14,084 nucleotides of DNA, from the NCBI GenBank assembly GCA_003556985.1, contig PWPZ01000140.1, positions 1 through 14,084 on the forward strand. The letters run 5' to 3'. Made by a program: the position numbers and the translations under genes. The notes below the pieces were generated by a model. The model had not been told where the DNA came from, searched no databases, and saw nothing but the letters and a program-made list of their open reading frames with translations. Source of the stretch: Bacteroidota bacterium (GTDB taxonomy: Bacteria > Bacteroidota > Bacteroidia > Bacteroidales > PUMT01). Shown here piece by piece: positions 1-7,183 of this stretch (within the stretch, counting starts at the first letter, position 1; each line of letters starts with the position of its first letter).

Positions 1-1440
1 CAACAGAAAAAAGAAATTATTGCAAAGCTTGAAAAAGGCCAGGTTCTTGAAGGAACAGTTAAAAACATTACCTCCTACGGAGTATTTATTGATTTGGGAG
101 GAGTGGACGGACTGATTCATATTACCGATCTGTCATGGGGAAGGGTCAACCATCCTGAAGAGATCGTGGAGCTGGACCAGAAGCTGAATGTTGTTATACT
201 TGATTTTGATGACGCCAAGAAGAGAATAGCCCTTGGCATGAAGCAACTTACGCCTCATCCCTGGGATTCACTTGATCCCGAACTCAAGGTTGGCGATAAA
301 GTCAAAGGAAAAGTTGTGGTAATGGCCGATTATGGGGCATTTGTTGAAATAGCACCCGGCGTTGAAGGGCTTATCCACGTGTCTGAAATGTCATGGTCGC
401 AGCACCTGCGAAGCGCGCAGGACTTCATGAAGGTAGGTGACATCGTTGAAGCTCATATTCTCACCCTCGACCGTGATGAAAGAAAGATGTCACTCGGCAT
501 TAAGCAGCTTAAGCCGGATCCATGGGAAGAGGTTGAAGAGAAATATCCGGTTGGGTCAAGACATATGGCTAAAGTTCGTAATTTTACCAACTTCGGCGTG
601 TTCGTGGAAATTGAAGAGGGTGTTGACGGATTGATCCATATTTCAGATCTGTCGTGGACAAAAAAGATCAAGCATCCAGCCGAGTTTACTTCCATAGGGG
701 AAGATATCGAAATTGTTGTTCTGGAAATTGATAAGGAGAACCGCCGTCTGAGCCTTGGTCACAAACAGCTTGAGGAAAACCCATGGGACGTGTTCGAATC
801 CGTATTCAGTCCCGGCTCGGTTCATGAAGGGACAATTACCGAGGTATTTGACAAAGGTGCACTGGTTTCCCTGCAGTATGGAGTTGAAGGTTTTGTTTCA
901 GCAAAGCATATGGTTAAAAAGGACGGAACAATGGCCAAAGCTGAGGAGAAATTGCCTTTCAAAGTAATTGAGTTTTCAAAAACAGCCAAACGTATAATTC
1001 TTTCACATACAAGGGTTGACGAAGAAGATACAACCAAAGAAAAGGAAACCAAAAAAACCAGGCCGGCTCAATCTGCTCAGAAAACCATGCAGAAAATGAA
1101 AACAGGATTGGAAAAAACCACCCTGGGTGATATATCTGAACTTGCATCGCTGAGAGAAGAAATGGCTGAAGGTGAAAAGGGGAAGAAAGCGAAGGAAAAA
1201 TCGAAGCCCGTGGCCGAAAAGCCTCAAGCTAAAGAGGAAAAGCCCGAAGCTAAAGAGGAAAAACCTGAAGCTAAGGAAGAGAAGCCCGAAGCTAAAGAGG
1301 AAAAACCCGAAGCTAAGGAAGAGAAGCCCGAAGCTAAAGAGGAAAAGTCAGAAGCTAAGGAAGAGAAGCCCGAAGCTAAAGAGGAAAAGTCCGAAGCTAA
1401 GGAGGAGAAGCCTGATGAAGATACAGATGCCAAAAAATAG
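1..1440 (+). CDS. rpsA: 30S ribosomal protein S1, 3' part (5' end outside window)
   Basis: Ribosomal protein S1 binds mRNA on the small ribosomal subunit and helps recruit it for initiation. The reading frame is open from base 1, so the first methionine inside the window (base 94) is internal and the N-terminus is missing. Of the 479 residues visible, four S1 (OB-fold) RNA-binding domains lie at about residues 13-83, 95-170, 182-257 and 269-340. The first three have the typical FxxFGVF/YGAFVEI-like cores, VDGLIHISDLSW-like segments and a closing KQL. The fourth is more divergent (GFVSAKHM), as expected for the last S1 domain. Known bacterial S1 proteins usually have six domains, so roughly two are missing upstream. 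The C-terminus (from about residue 345) is a charged low-complexity tail ending in nine heptads of PEAKEEK type. The STAS and rnz genes follow on the same strand. Identification is secure. Confidence 0.96.
   Translation, partial: QQKKEIIAKLEKGQVLEGTVKNITSYGVFIDLGGVDGLIHITDLSWGRVNHPEEIVELDQKLNVVILDFDDAKKRIALGMKQLTPHPWDSLDPELKVGDKVKGKVVVMADYGAFVEIAPGVEGLIHVSEMSWSQHLRSAQDFMKVGDIVEAHILTLDRDERKMSLGIKQLKPDPWEEVEEKYPVGSRHMAKVRNFTNFGVFVEIEEGVDGLIHISDLSWTKKIKHPAEFTSIGEDIEIVVLEIDKENRRLSLGHKQLEENPWDVFESVFSPGSVHEGTITEVFDKGALVSLQYGVEGFVSAKHMVKKDGTMAKAEEKLPFKVIEFSKTAKRIILSHTRVDEEDTTKEKETKKTRPAQSAQKTMQKMKTGLEKTTLGDISELASLREEMAEGEKGKKAKEKSKPVAEKPQAKEEKPEAKEEKPEAKEEKPEAKEEKPEAKEEKPEAKEEKSEAKEEKPEAKEEKSEAKEEKPDEDTDAKK
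1222..1410 (+). repeat. In-frame 21-bp tandem repeat (9 heptads) in the rpsA tail
   Basis: Nine uninterrupted 21-bp units encode PQAKEEK, then five PEAKEEK, SEAKEEK, PEAKEEK and SEAKEEK. From the second unit on, Lys-Glu-Glu-Lys is written alternately as AAA GAG GAA AAR and AAG GAR GAG AAG, so the real copying unit is 42 bp (two heptads), present about four times. The unit is a multiple of three, so copy-number change would keep the rpsA frame. It also keeps other frames open on both strands, and those are not genes. Confidence 0.95.
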
Positions 1441-1501
1441 GCAGATCTAAAAAACGGTTACTTTCAGCAGTCAATGAGCATCCTAACTAAAATTTGCTAT
1501 A

Positions 1502-1858
1502 ATGGAATTCAATATTGAAAAATTTGAAAATTATACTCTGATTCAGGTGCTTGAGGAAAAACTTGATACTCATATCGCCCCTGCATTGAAATCGGAGCTG
1601 GTACTTATCTCCGGCAAAGGAGAAAAGAATGTGGTAATGGACCTGGGCAAATGCAAGTATTGTGACTCATCCGGTTTAAGTGCAATACTGGTTGCAAACC
1701 GCCTGTGCAAAAACTCAAATGGTATTTTTGTACTGACAGGTTTGAATGATGCCGTTGAAAGGTTGATTACAATTTCTCAGCTTGATACTGTGCTGAATAT
1801 AACACCATCTGTAAAAGAAGCAGGCAAATTAATAGAAGCGGAGCAGGCAAGCAGTTGA
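1502..1858 (+). CDS. Single-domain STAS protein (anti-anti-sigma factor-like)
   Basis: This 118-residue protein is a single STAS domain. It has the conserved core VVMDLGKCKYCDSSGLSAIL, whose D55-S56-S57-G58-L59 matches the SpoIIAA/RsbV motif DSSGL. In that family the second serine (here S57) is phosphorylated by a partner anti-sigma kinase. A family-typical role would be partner switching: the unphosphorylated protein sequesters an HPK-like kinase and releases a sigma factor or other target. No kinase, phosphatase or sigma gene lies in the window, so the partner is unknown. The gene starts 61 bp after rpsA and ends 25 bp before the rnz start, which suggests co-transcription. The family assignment is clear, but the role in a partner-switching circuit is inferred. 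Confidence 0.88.
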   Translation: MEFNIEKFENYTLIQVLEEKLDTHIAPALKSELVLISGKGEKNVVMDLGKCKYCDSSGLSAILVANRLCKNSNGIFVLTGLNDAVERLITISQLDTVLNITPSVKEAGKLIEAEQASS

Positions 1859-1883
1859 TAATAACCAAAACATCAGTCCTACT

Positions 1884-2825
1884 TTGTCTTTTTCGTTAAC
1901 CATACTTGGGAGCAGCTCTGCTATTCCCACATCCGGACGATTTCCAACCGCTCATGCTGTCAATATGCATGAGCGGCTTTTCTTGGTGGATTGCGGTGAA
2001 GGCGCCCAGATCCAGCTCAGAAAATACAAATTGAGTTTTGGGAAAATAAACCACATACTCATTTCCCATCTTCATGGCGACCATATCTTCGGACTTTTCG
2101 GACTTTTGAGTTCCTACAGGCTGCTGGACAGGAAAACCGATCTCCATATATATGCTAATCCCCGCCTTAAAACCATTCTGGATGAACATCACAAACATTT
2201 TTACGAGACTCCCTTTCCTTTTTCCATAATATTTCATCCTGTCGGCTCTAAAAAAAAGCAGATGATATACGAAGATGAGACAGCAGAGATCTTTACCATA
2301 CCCCTGAAACACAGTATCCCTTCCTGCGGATTTCTTTTCAGGGAAAAACCTCCTTTGCTTAACCTCAGAAAAGACATGATCGAATTTCACAAGGTGCCGG
2401 TGGAAGAAAGGGTGAATATTAAGAAGGGGGCAGATTTCATCAACGAAAAGGGAGAGCGGATTGCAAACACAATTTTGACACTGCCGCCCCGAAAACCAAG
2501 ATCAATGGCAATTTGCAGTGACACGAAATACACCGAGTCCATACTGGATCAGATATCTGATGTGGATCTTTTATACCATGAAGCCACATTCCTGGAGAAT
2601 ATTCGGGAAATCGCGGAAGAGAGGTTTCATTCTACTGCAAAGCAGGCGGGAATGCTTGCCAGAAAGGCTAATGCAGGAAAACTTGTTATTGGTCATTTCT
2701 CAAGCCGTTACACAACGGCAGATCCTTTGGTAAACGAAGCCAGGGAGGAGTTTCCCGAAACCTATTCGGCCGAAGAAGGAGATTGCCACCGGATTGAGCA
2801 GACAAGGCAGCCGGAAAGCTCCTGA
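1884..2825 (+). CDS. rnz: Ribonuclease Z (tRNA 3' endonuclease)
   Basis: This metallo-beta-lactamase-fold endonuclease removes the 3' trailer from precursor tRNAs. At 313 residues it has the usual length for the short (RNase Z-S) form. Visible landmarks are the N-terminal strand SLTILGSSSAIPT, VDCGEGAQIQLRK, the zinc-binding HLHGDH at 62-67, H143 in PLKHS, D213 in CSDTKYT, HEATF at 232-236, HST at 249-251 and H271 in GHFSSRY. All metal ligands and the HEAT/HST loop are present, so it should be active. Residues from about 155 to 190 fit the flexible region between motifs. The start is a TTG at 1884. I see no in-frame ATG between the preceding stop region and the MSFSLTILG N-terminus typical of the family, and no Shine-Dalgarno sequence. 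It lies 25 bp after the STAS gene and converges on the minus-strand gene ending at 2950. Confidence 0.96.
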   Translation: MSFSLTILGSSSAIPTSGRFPTAHAVNMHERLFLVDCGEGAQIQLRKYKLSFGKINHILISHLHGDHIFGLFGLLSSYRLLDRKTDLHIYANPRLKTILDEHHKHFYETPFPFSIIFHPVGSKKKQMIYEDETAEIFTIPLKHSIPSCGFLFREKPPLLNLRKDMIEFHKVPVEERVNIKKGADFINEKGERIANTILTLPPRKPRSMAICSDTKYTESILDQISDVDLLYHEATFLENIREIAEERFHSTAKQAGMLARKANAGKLVIGHFSSRYTTADPLVNEAREEFPETYSAEEGDCHRIEQTRQPESS

Positions 2826-2949
2826 CCGGCATGAATTCCGCAGAAAACCGGATCCGGATAATCGAAAATAAATTTTTATATCTTTCGGGGCGGAGCGGCT
2901 TGATGATATGACGGGGCTTGTGTCTTAACAGTATATCGGAGCAGTCCAG

Positions 2950-3459
2950 TCATTTGGCCGGAGCCGCCTCATCAAGCACTTCCCAGCTTAATGTTCCATC
3001 ATCAGCAATTTCATATCTGAGAAGCATAGCTCCTTCCACATGCCCGTCTTCATAGTAGGCGAATACCCACCGGTGGTTAAGAAGGTGAATTCCGTCACGA
3101 AAATAAAATCCCATTTTTCCTCCAAGAACAGCCGGACGGCCAATGAGGTCAGGATTGGCAACGAGGTCAGTCCTGATGTCTTCAACGGGATTGCTTAATC
3201 CCTGCTTATTGAGATATTCAAGTTGGTGTTTATCCAGAAAAGGGGGTACGGCATTTTCAATCCTCATCTTCTGCAGCTGAACCGCCAGACTGTCGTTTCT
3301 ATTTATACATTCAGCATTGAGGGTTTGCAAATTTTCTATTTCTTCTTCCATCTCCCTGATCTTCCCGGAATAATCCGGGAAAACTACAATATACGTCAGC
3401 AGCAAAACAATTATTCCAGCCTGCGTGATTATCAGAAACAATTTAGATCGGTCATCCAT
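2950..3459 (-). CDS. Membrane-anchored coiled-coil protein of unknown function
   Basis: I do not recognise a family. The 169-residue protein has a short polar N-terminus, one hydrophobic segment at residues 7-27 that suits a single membrane anchor with no obvious cleavage site, and a charged, heptad-like stretch at about 31-70 (KIREMEEEIENLQTLNAE and onward) that probably forms a coiled coil. A compact C-terminal region at about 73-165 is rich in aromatic residues and beta-like (KMGFYFRDG, RWVFAYYEDGHVEGAML). The layout suggests a bitopic inner-membrane protein with the soluble part outside the cytoplasm, with DivIC/FtsL-like topology but no recognisable sequence signature of those proteins. 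It converges on rnz and diverges from the beta-barrel gene at 3730. The ATG at 3457-3459 is preceded by a candidate Bacteroidota -7 element (3500-3507). Confidence 0.75.
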   Translation of the reverse strand: MDDRSKLFLIITQAGIIVLLLTYIVVFPDYSGKIREMEEEIENLQTLNAECINRNDSLAVQLQKMRIENAVPPFLDKHQLEYLNKQGLSNPVEDIRTDLVANPDLIGRPAVLGGKMGFYFRDGIHLLNHRWVFAYYEDGHVEGAMLLRYEIADDGTLSWEVLDEAAPAK

Positions 3460-3499
3460 AACGAGTGAGTAAAGTTTTTATCATGCAAGTTAGTAATTT

Positions 3500-3507
3500 C
3501 AAACATA
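3500..3507 (-). promoter_or_regulatory. Candidate Bacteroidota -7 promoter element
   Basis: Read on the minus strand this is TATGTTTG, an exact match to the Bacteroidota -7 consensus TAnnTTTG, placed about 40 bp upstream of the ATG at 3459. I see no TTG or TTTG at the usual 19-21 bp further upstream; that stretch is a polypyrimidine run on the minus strand. The call rests on the -7 box and its position only. Confidence 0.35.
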
Positions 3508-3601
3508 TAACAACCCAATTAACGGAGGGAGGAGGCTTTAAATCATGTACAATAACAGCCCTTGAACCGTAATAATCAGGTAACCGGAAAAAAAAATATC
3601 A

Positions 3602-3631
3602 TTGTGTTACAGGCAAGTTTTAGTAACTTCG
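3602..3631 (+). promoter_or_regulatory. Candidate Bacteroidota promoter for the 3730-6321 gene set
   Basis: TTG (3602-3604), a 19-bp spacer, then TAACTTCG (3624-3631). This fits the Bacteroidota pattern TTG-N19-TAnnTTTG with one mismatch in the -7 box. It would put transcription start near 3638, leaving a leader of about 90 nt before the ATG at 3730. That supports starting the downstream protein at 3730 rather than at the upstream TTG at 3562. A second partial box (TAGTTTG) lies at 3635-3641. Confidence 0.35.
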
Positions 3632-3729
3632 TTTTAGTTTGCCTGGTAAAAGATACTCCGGGAATATCAAAAAACGGGATTATTGCGTTTATAAGCATAC
3701 ATAATCGTTTACGGATTCTGCCGCTCCAG

Positions 3730-4554
3730 ATGAAAACTTTAAGGCATATCACTAAATATTTGTTTATATTACTTTTTTTGTTTCTGCTATCAAGTAACCT
3801 TTATGCAGAAACAGATAAAAAAAGATATCTGAACCTCGGGGGCGGATGGGCATATTCCGGATTACGTGATATGGGGCTCTCGCCATTGTATTATGACGGA
3901 AACCATGGTTTTCTCAGTGCAGGAATGAATACCGAAAGAGCTAACAGGTACAATTCTTTTGACATCGTCTTTGTAGCCGGAAATATTAGTCCCGCCATAA
4001 ATCCAGAACTTACCGATTCTGAAATGCTTAACATGATCGTGGATATTGACTTTTCACATCTCCGGCCGGCCGGTAGCCTGTTTGGCAATAATAATGTGAA
4101 GTTGTTTCTTGGAGGCAGCATAAGATCCGAACTCGCCAATTACAGACATAACCTGTTCGTTAACAATGCCCTGACCGCTTACTCCATAAGTACCTTAAAC
4201 CTTAACGGCCGGATAACCTACTCTTTTAAAAGGAATGAGAGAAATTATCTTCTGGCATTTCATACCCAACTGCCCCTGGCTGCAGGAATTATTCGTCCCT
4301 CCTATGCCTATATTATACCTTCCGGATTCCTGAACCACAGTAACGGCAACTTTCAAGGTGTAATAAGCAGCATGGAGTTTTCAACGGTTAACCGGTTTTT
4401 CAGGCTAAATTCAAGTATCTCACTGGAATATTCATTGAAAAACAATAATGCATTCAGGATCTACTATAAATGGGAATATTTTAACCACAAAAATGAAAAC
4501 CAGCTGACATCAGCCACTCATGGTATAGGATTGCAAACCATGTTCAATTTCTGA
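3730..4554 (+). CDS. Secreted, probable outer-membrane beta-barrel protein
   Basis: This is a 274-residue protein if it starts at the ATG at 3730. I prefer that start because it gives a textbook signal peptide: MKTLRHITK, a long Leu/Phe core, then SSNLYA with likely cleavage after A26. The frame is open further upstream to a TTG at 3562, but that extension would bury the signal peptide. The mature part is a run of alternating hydrophobic and polar segments (YLNLGGGWAYSG, NSFDIVFVAGNIS, VKLFLGGSIRSE, ISTLNLNGRITYSF, NAFRIYYKWEYF), and the chain ends GIGLQTMFNF with a C-terminal phenylalanine, as outer-membrane barrels do. I cannot assign a named family or ligand. It is followed after 31 bp by an S41 peptidase lipoprotein and then mnmD, so the three may share a transcript. 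Confidence 0.72.
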   Translation: MKTLRHITKYLFILLFLFLLSSNLYAETDKKRYLNLGGGWAYSGLRDMGLSPLYYDGNHGFLSAGMNTERANRYNSFDIVFVAGNISPAINPELTDSEMLNMIVDIDFSHLRPAGSLFGNNNVKLFLGGSIRSELANYRHNLFVNNALTAYSISTLNLNGRITYSFKRNERNYLLAFHTQLPLAAGIIRPSYAYIIPSGFLNHSNGNFQGVISSMEFSTVNRFFRLNSSISLEYSLKNNNAFRIYYKWEYFNHKNENQLTSATHGIGLQTMFNF

Positions 4555-4585
4555 TCATTGCCAGCCGCCATCAAATGAATTTATT

Positions 4586-5623
4586 ATGAGCAAATCTATC
4601 AACATATTCTTTGTTTTGTTCTTGCCGCTGGTATTCTCATGTGAAAAACTGTTTATTGAAAATGATCAAAAAAACACCCATTTAAATAATTTTGAATTAT
4701 TATGGACAGAAATGGATGAAAAATATTCATTCTTTCTGTACAAGGACATTAACTGGGATTCGCTGTATCACGCCACAATACCGTTGATAGATAACGATAT
4801 GACCGATCGGGAGTTTTTTGATATCCTTGCCGGAATGCTGTATGAGCTTCGGGACGGTCATGTAAATCTTTATTCGGATTTTGATCGTACAAGAAGCTAT
4901 GAATGGTTTGCAGGTTCTGACAACAATTTTTACAGAAATATTCAAGCCAGGTATCTCGGAGATGATTTCAGAAACACCGGTCCTTTTTTAACCTCGGTTA
5001 TAGATTCTGTGGGCTATATATATTTAAACTCCTTCTCCGACGATTTCAGGGAAAAAGATATCGACATGATTATCGATCAGTTTTATGATATGAAAGGGAT
5101 AATTTTCGATGTACGCAATAACAGCGGCGGACTAAGCAGTACGGGGAAGCAAATAGCCGGCAGGTTTGCCGACAGTACACGCCGGGTATCATACACGTTA
5201 TACAAAACAGGGCCCGGACATAACGATTTCAGTTCTCCCCAGCCAAACTATATTTCTGCCGGAGGTGACAGACAATTTCTGAAACCGGTGGCAGTTTTAA
5301 GTAACAGGCGTGTATACAGTGCAGCAAATGACTTTGTGCTTAATATGGGTACATTCCCGCATGTGACAGTCATTGGCGATAAAACAGGAGGCGGAGGAGG
5401 TACACCCTATGATTATGAGCTGATCAACGGCTGGCGATGCCGGTTTTCCAGAACACAAACCGTTGCTTTAGACGGTTTTAACGTAGAGCACGGAATACCA
5501 CCCGACATCAGGGTAAATATTACCAGGTTTGATGAAAGACTCTTAAGAGACACAATCATTGAGACCGCACTAAGCCATATCAAAAATAAATCCAGCCGCA
5601 CTAATGCAGAGGCAGAAAGTTAA
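4586..5623 (+). CDS. S41-family serine peptidase, lipoprotein
   Basis: This 345-residue protein begins with a lipoprotein signal peptide whose lipobox (LVFSC) puts the lipidated cysteine at C19. The residues after it (EKLFIEN) do not resemble a Bacteroidota surface-export signal, so it probably faces the periplasm. The N-terminal part (about 30-110) has the tricorn/C-terminal-processing-protease helper pattern, including ELRDGHVNL at 87-95. The catalytic S41 domain follows: VGYIYLNSF, IIFDVRNNSGG (172-182), VYSAANDF with the probable nucleophile S245, then IGDKTGGGGG (263-272) and the closing GIPPDIRV. S41 enzymes use a Ser-Lys or Ser-His-Glu type site; here SAAN replaces the common SASE, so the acidic partner after the serine is absent. 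I see no PDZ domain. Substrate is unknown. It lies between the barrel gene and mnmD with gaps of 31 and 35 bp. Confidence 0.87.
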   Translation: MSKSINIFFVLFLPLVFSCEKLFIENDQKNTHLNNFELLWTEMDEKYSFFLYKDINWDSLYHATIPLIDNDMTDREFFDILAGMLYELRDGHVNLYSDFDRTRSYEWFAGSDNNFYRNIQARYLGDDFRNTGPFLTSVIDSVGYIYLNSFSDDFREKDIDMIIDQFYDMKGIIFDVRNNSGGLSSTGKQIAGRFADSTRRVSYTLYKTGPGHNDFSSPQPNYISAGGDRQFLKPVAVLSNRRVYSAANDFVLNMGTFPHVTVIGDKTGGGGGTPYDYELINGWRCRFSRTQTVALDGFNVEHGIPPDIRVNITRFDERLLRDTIIETALSHIKNKSSRTNAEAES

Positions 5624-5658
5624 CTCCTGCATTGAGTAAAGATATTTAAAGTTCAATT

Positions 5659-6321
5659 ATGACCACAATTGTTACCGTTACCGGCGACGGCTCACCGACT
5701 TTATATGTGCCTGAATTAAATGAACATTATCATTCCATGCATGGAGCAATTCAGGAGTCTGCTCACGTTTTTATAAAAAATGGCCTGAACAGGAGAATTA
5801 TAAATAACGTCAGATTGTTCGAGGTTGGCTTCGGAAGTGGCCTGAATGCCCTGCTTAGCTGTAATGAAGCTGAAAATCAAAAGAGATCCGTTTACTATCA
5901 TTCAATAGAAAAATTTCCGCTTCAAAAGCGGGTCTGCGATGAGCTCCAGGAATATTTCAAAAACAACTTCCCGCAATTATCCGAATTGTACCTCAAGATC
6001 AACAGGTGTGAATGGGACAAAGAAATACAAATAACAAATTTTTTCACTCTGAAGAAAATAAAAGCCGACCTTATATCGTATTACCCTGCCGGCATTTATG
6101 ATATCATATTCTTTGATGCTTTCGGGCCCCAGGTACAACCGGCAATGTGGACAACAGAGGTTTTTTCAAAAATTGCCGGCATGATGGACAGCAGTGCGGT
6201 ACTGGCTACTTATTCAGCCAAGGGCCAGGTCAGGAGGAATTTGATATCGGCGGGACTGTTAACGGAGCGCATCGCCGGTCCGCCGGGGAAAAGAGAAATG
6301 CTGGTGGCAACCAAACCCTGA
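5659..6321 (+). CDS. mnmD: tRNA 5-methylaminomethyl-2-thiouridine methyltransferase, stand-alone MnmD
   Basis: This 220-residue SAM-dependent methyltransferase should convert nm5(s2)U to mnm5(s2)U at the wobble position 34 of certain tRNAs. Family hallmarks are the N-terminal LYVPELNEHYHSMHGAIQES (15-34), SAM motif I LFEVGFGSGLNALL (53-66, GFGSG at 57-61), FFDAFGPQVQPAMWT (151-165), YSAKGQVRRNL (185-195) and the C-terminal PPGKREML. In E. coli this domain is fused to an FAD oxidase in MnmC. Here only the methyltransferase half exists, as in other bacteria with a separate MnmD, so the substrate would have to come directly from MnmEG using ammonium. It is the last gene of the set that starts at 3730 and is 35 bp from its upstream neighbour. 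The AT-rich gap after it (6322-6478) contains no clear terminator. Confidence 0.93.
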   Translation: MTTIVTVTGDGSPTLYVPELNEHYHSMHGAIQESAHVFIKNGLNRRIINNVRLFEVGFGSGLNALLSCNEAENQKRSVYYHSIEKFPLQKRVCDELQEYFKNNFPQLSELYLKINRCEWDKEIQITNFFTLKKIKADLISYYPAGIYDIIFFDAFGPQVQPAMWTTEVFSKIAGMMDSSAVLATYSAKGQVRRNLISAGLLTERIAGPPGKREMLVATKP

Positions 6322-6478
6322 CCGGATTTTAAATTAATTGATAATTGTTTTACTTATATTAATATTTTACCTTACTTTCGCTCTTTTTAAAAGAAACCAA
6401 TCAAAATCAATAAATATCATTAATAATCAAACATTTCCTGATAACGGAAACGTAAAATTTCAATTAAATTATTAGCAT

Positions 6479-7162
6479 ATGAAAACCAGATTTTTTTTCT
6501 CTATCTTATTTGCAACTGCATTTTTTATAATATCGTGTGGTCAAAATCAAAATGCTCAAACTGATTTAGTAACAGAGAACGATACAATCAGTTATGCAAT
6601 AGGCATAACTTTCGGATCGAGCCTTCAGATGAGCGGACTGGAAACAATTAATCCCCAGGCCATTGCAATGGCAATACAGGACATATGGGACGGTGAATCC
6701 ACTGTTCTTACTCCCGAGGAGGCCAATATGCTGCTGAACGATTATTTTGCACGGCTTCAATTTGGCGACAACCTCGAAGAGGGGGAAAACTTCCTCGAAG
6801 AAAACCTGATGAGAGATGATGTAACTGTTACGGCATCGGGGGTACAGTATGAGGTACTCGAGATGGGTGACGGCCCCACGCCTGAGTCTACCGACGAGGT
6901 TGTCGTTCATTACAGGGGAACACTGATAGACGGCACCCAGTTCGACAGTTCATACGACAGGGGTGAACCTGCCCAGTTCCGGCTCGACCAGGTTATACCC
7001 GGGTGGACCGAGGCATTGCAGCTTATGCCCGTTGGTTCAAAATGGAATATATATATTCCCCAAAACCTCGCATACGGAGCAAGTCCCCGGCAGGGAGGTA
7101 TTATCGAGCCATATATGACACTGATATTTGAAGTTGAACTTCTTGAGATAATAGAAGAATAG
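6479..7162 (+). CDS. FKBP-type peptidyl-prolyl isomerase, lipoprotein
   Basis: This enzyme catalyses cis-trans isomerisation of prolyl bonds and probably assists folding of envelope proteins. The 227 residues begin with a lipoprotein signal (lipobox IISC, lipidated C20; GQNQN follows, without a surface-export acidic tag). An alpha-helical FKBP N-terminal dimerisation-type domain spans about 35-112, including SYAIGITFGSSL and the typical ENFLEENL. After the linker ASGVQYEVLEMGDGP comes the FKBP domain at about 136-225. Binding-pocket residues are present: Y145 in VHYRGTL, F155-D156 in QFDSS, V172-I173 and W176 in QVIPGWTEA, Y199 in NLAYGA, and F217 in MTLIFEVELL. This is the Mip/FklB-like architecture and I expect it to be active. 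The leader is AT-rich. A perfect hairpin lies 21 bp after the stop. Confidence 0.94.
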   Translation: MKTRFFFSILFATAFFIISCGQNQNAQTDLVTENDTISYAIGITFGSSLQMSGLETINPQAIAMAIQDIWDGESTVLTPEEANMLLNDYFARLQFGDNLEEGENFLEENLMRDDVTVTASGVQYEVLEMGDGPTPESTDEVVVHYRGTLIDGTQFDSSYDRGEPAQFRLDQVIPGWTEALQLMPVGSKWNIYIPQNLAYGASPRQGGIIEPYMTLIFEVELLEIIEE

Positions 7163-7183
7163 AGGGTATCGAATAAGTTGTAA

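Noticed and set aside
1222..1410. Possible CRISPR-like array
   Set aside because: Units are contiguous 21-bp coding repeats with no unique spacers.
1172..1450. Open frames in other frames and on the minus strand over the rpsA tail (Arg/Lys-rich and Ala-Ser-Leu-rich repeats)
   Set aside because: The repeat unit is a multiple of three, so a repeat that is open in one frame stays open in others. The S1 frame explains the region.
1896..2390. 164-codon minus-strand frame opposite rnz
   Set aside because: It lies wholly within the rnz coding region, whose motifs are unmistakable, and its own translation shows no recognisable domain.
2848..2857. Palindrome CCGGATCCGG between the convergent rnz and minus-strand gene
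   Set aside because: It has no loop and no T run placed as in a terminator. It is too short to claim more than chance.
3562..3729. Upstream extension of the barrel protein from a TTG start
   Set aside because: It would put about 56 residues before an excellent signal peptide. The candidate promoter at 3602-3631 lies inside it.
6322..6478. Promoter in the AT-rich gap before the FKBP gene (TACTTTCG at 6373-6380)
   Set aside because: The -7 box has a mismatch and the nearest upstream TTG is 25 bp away, outside the usual spacing. It is too weak to list as a feature.
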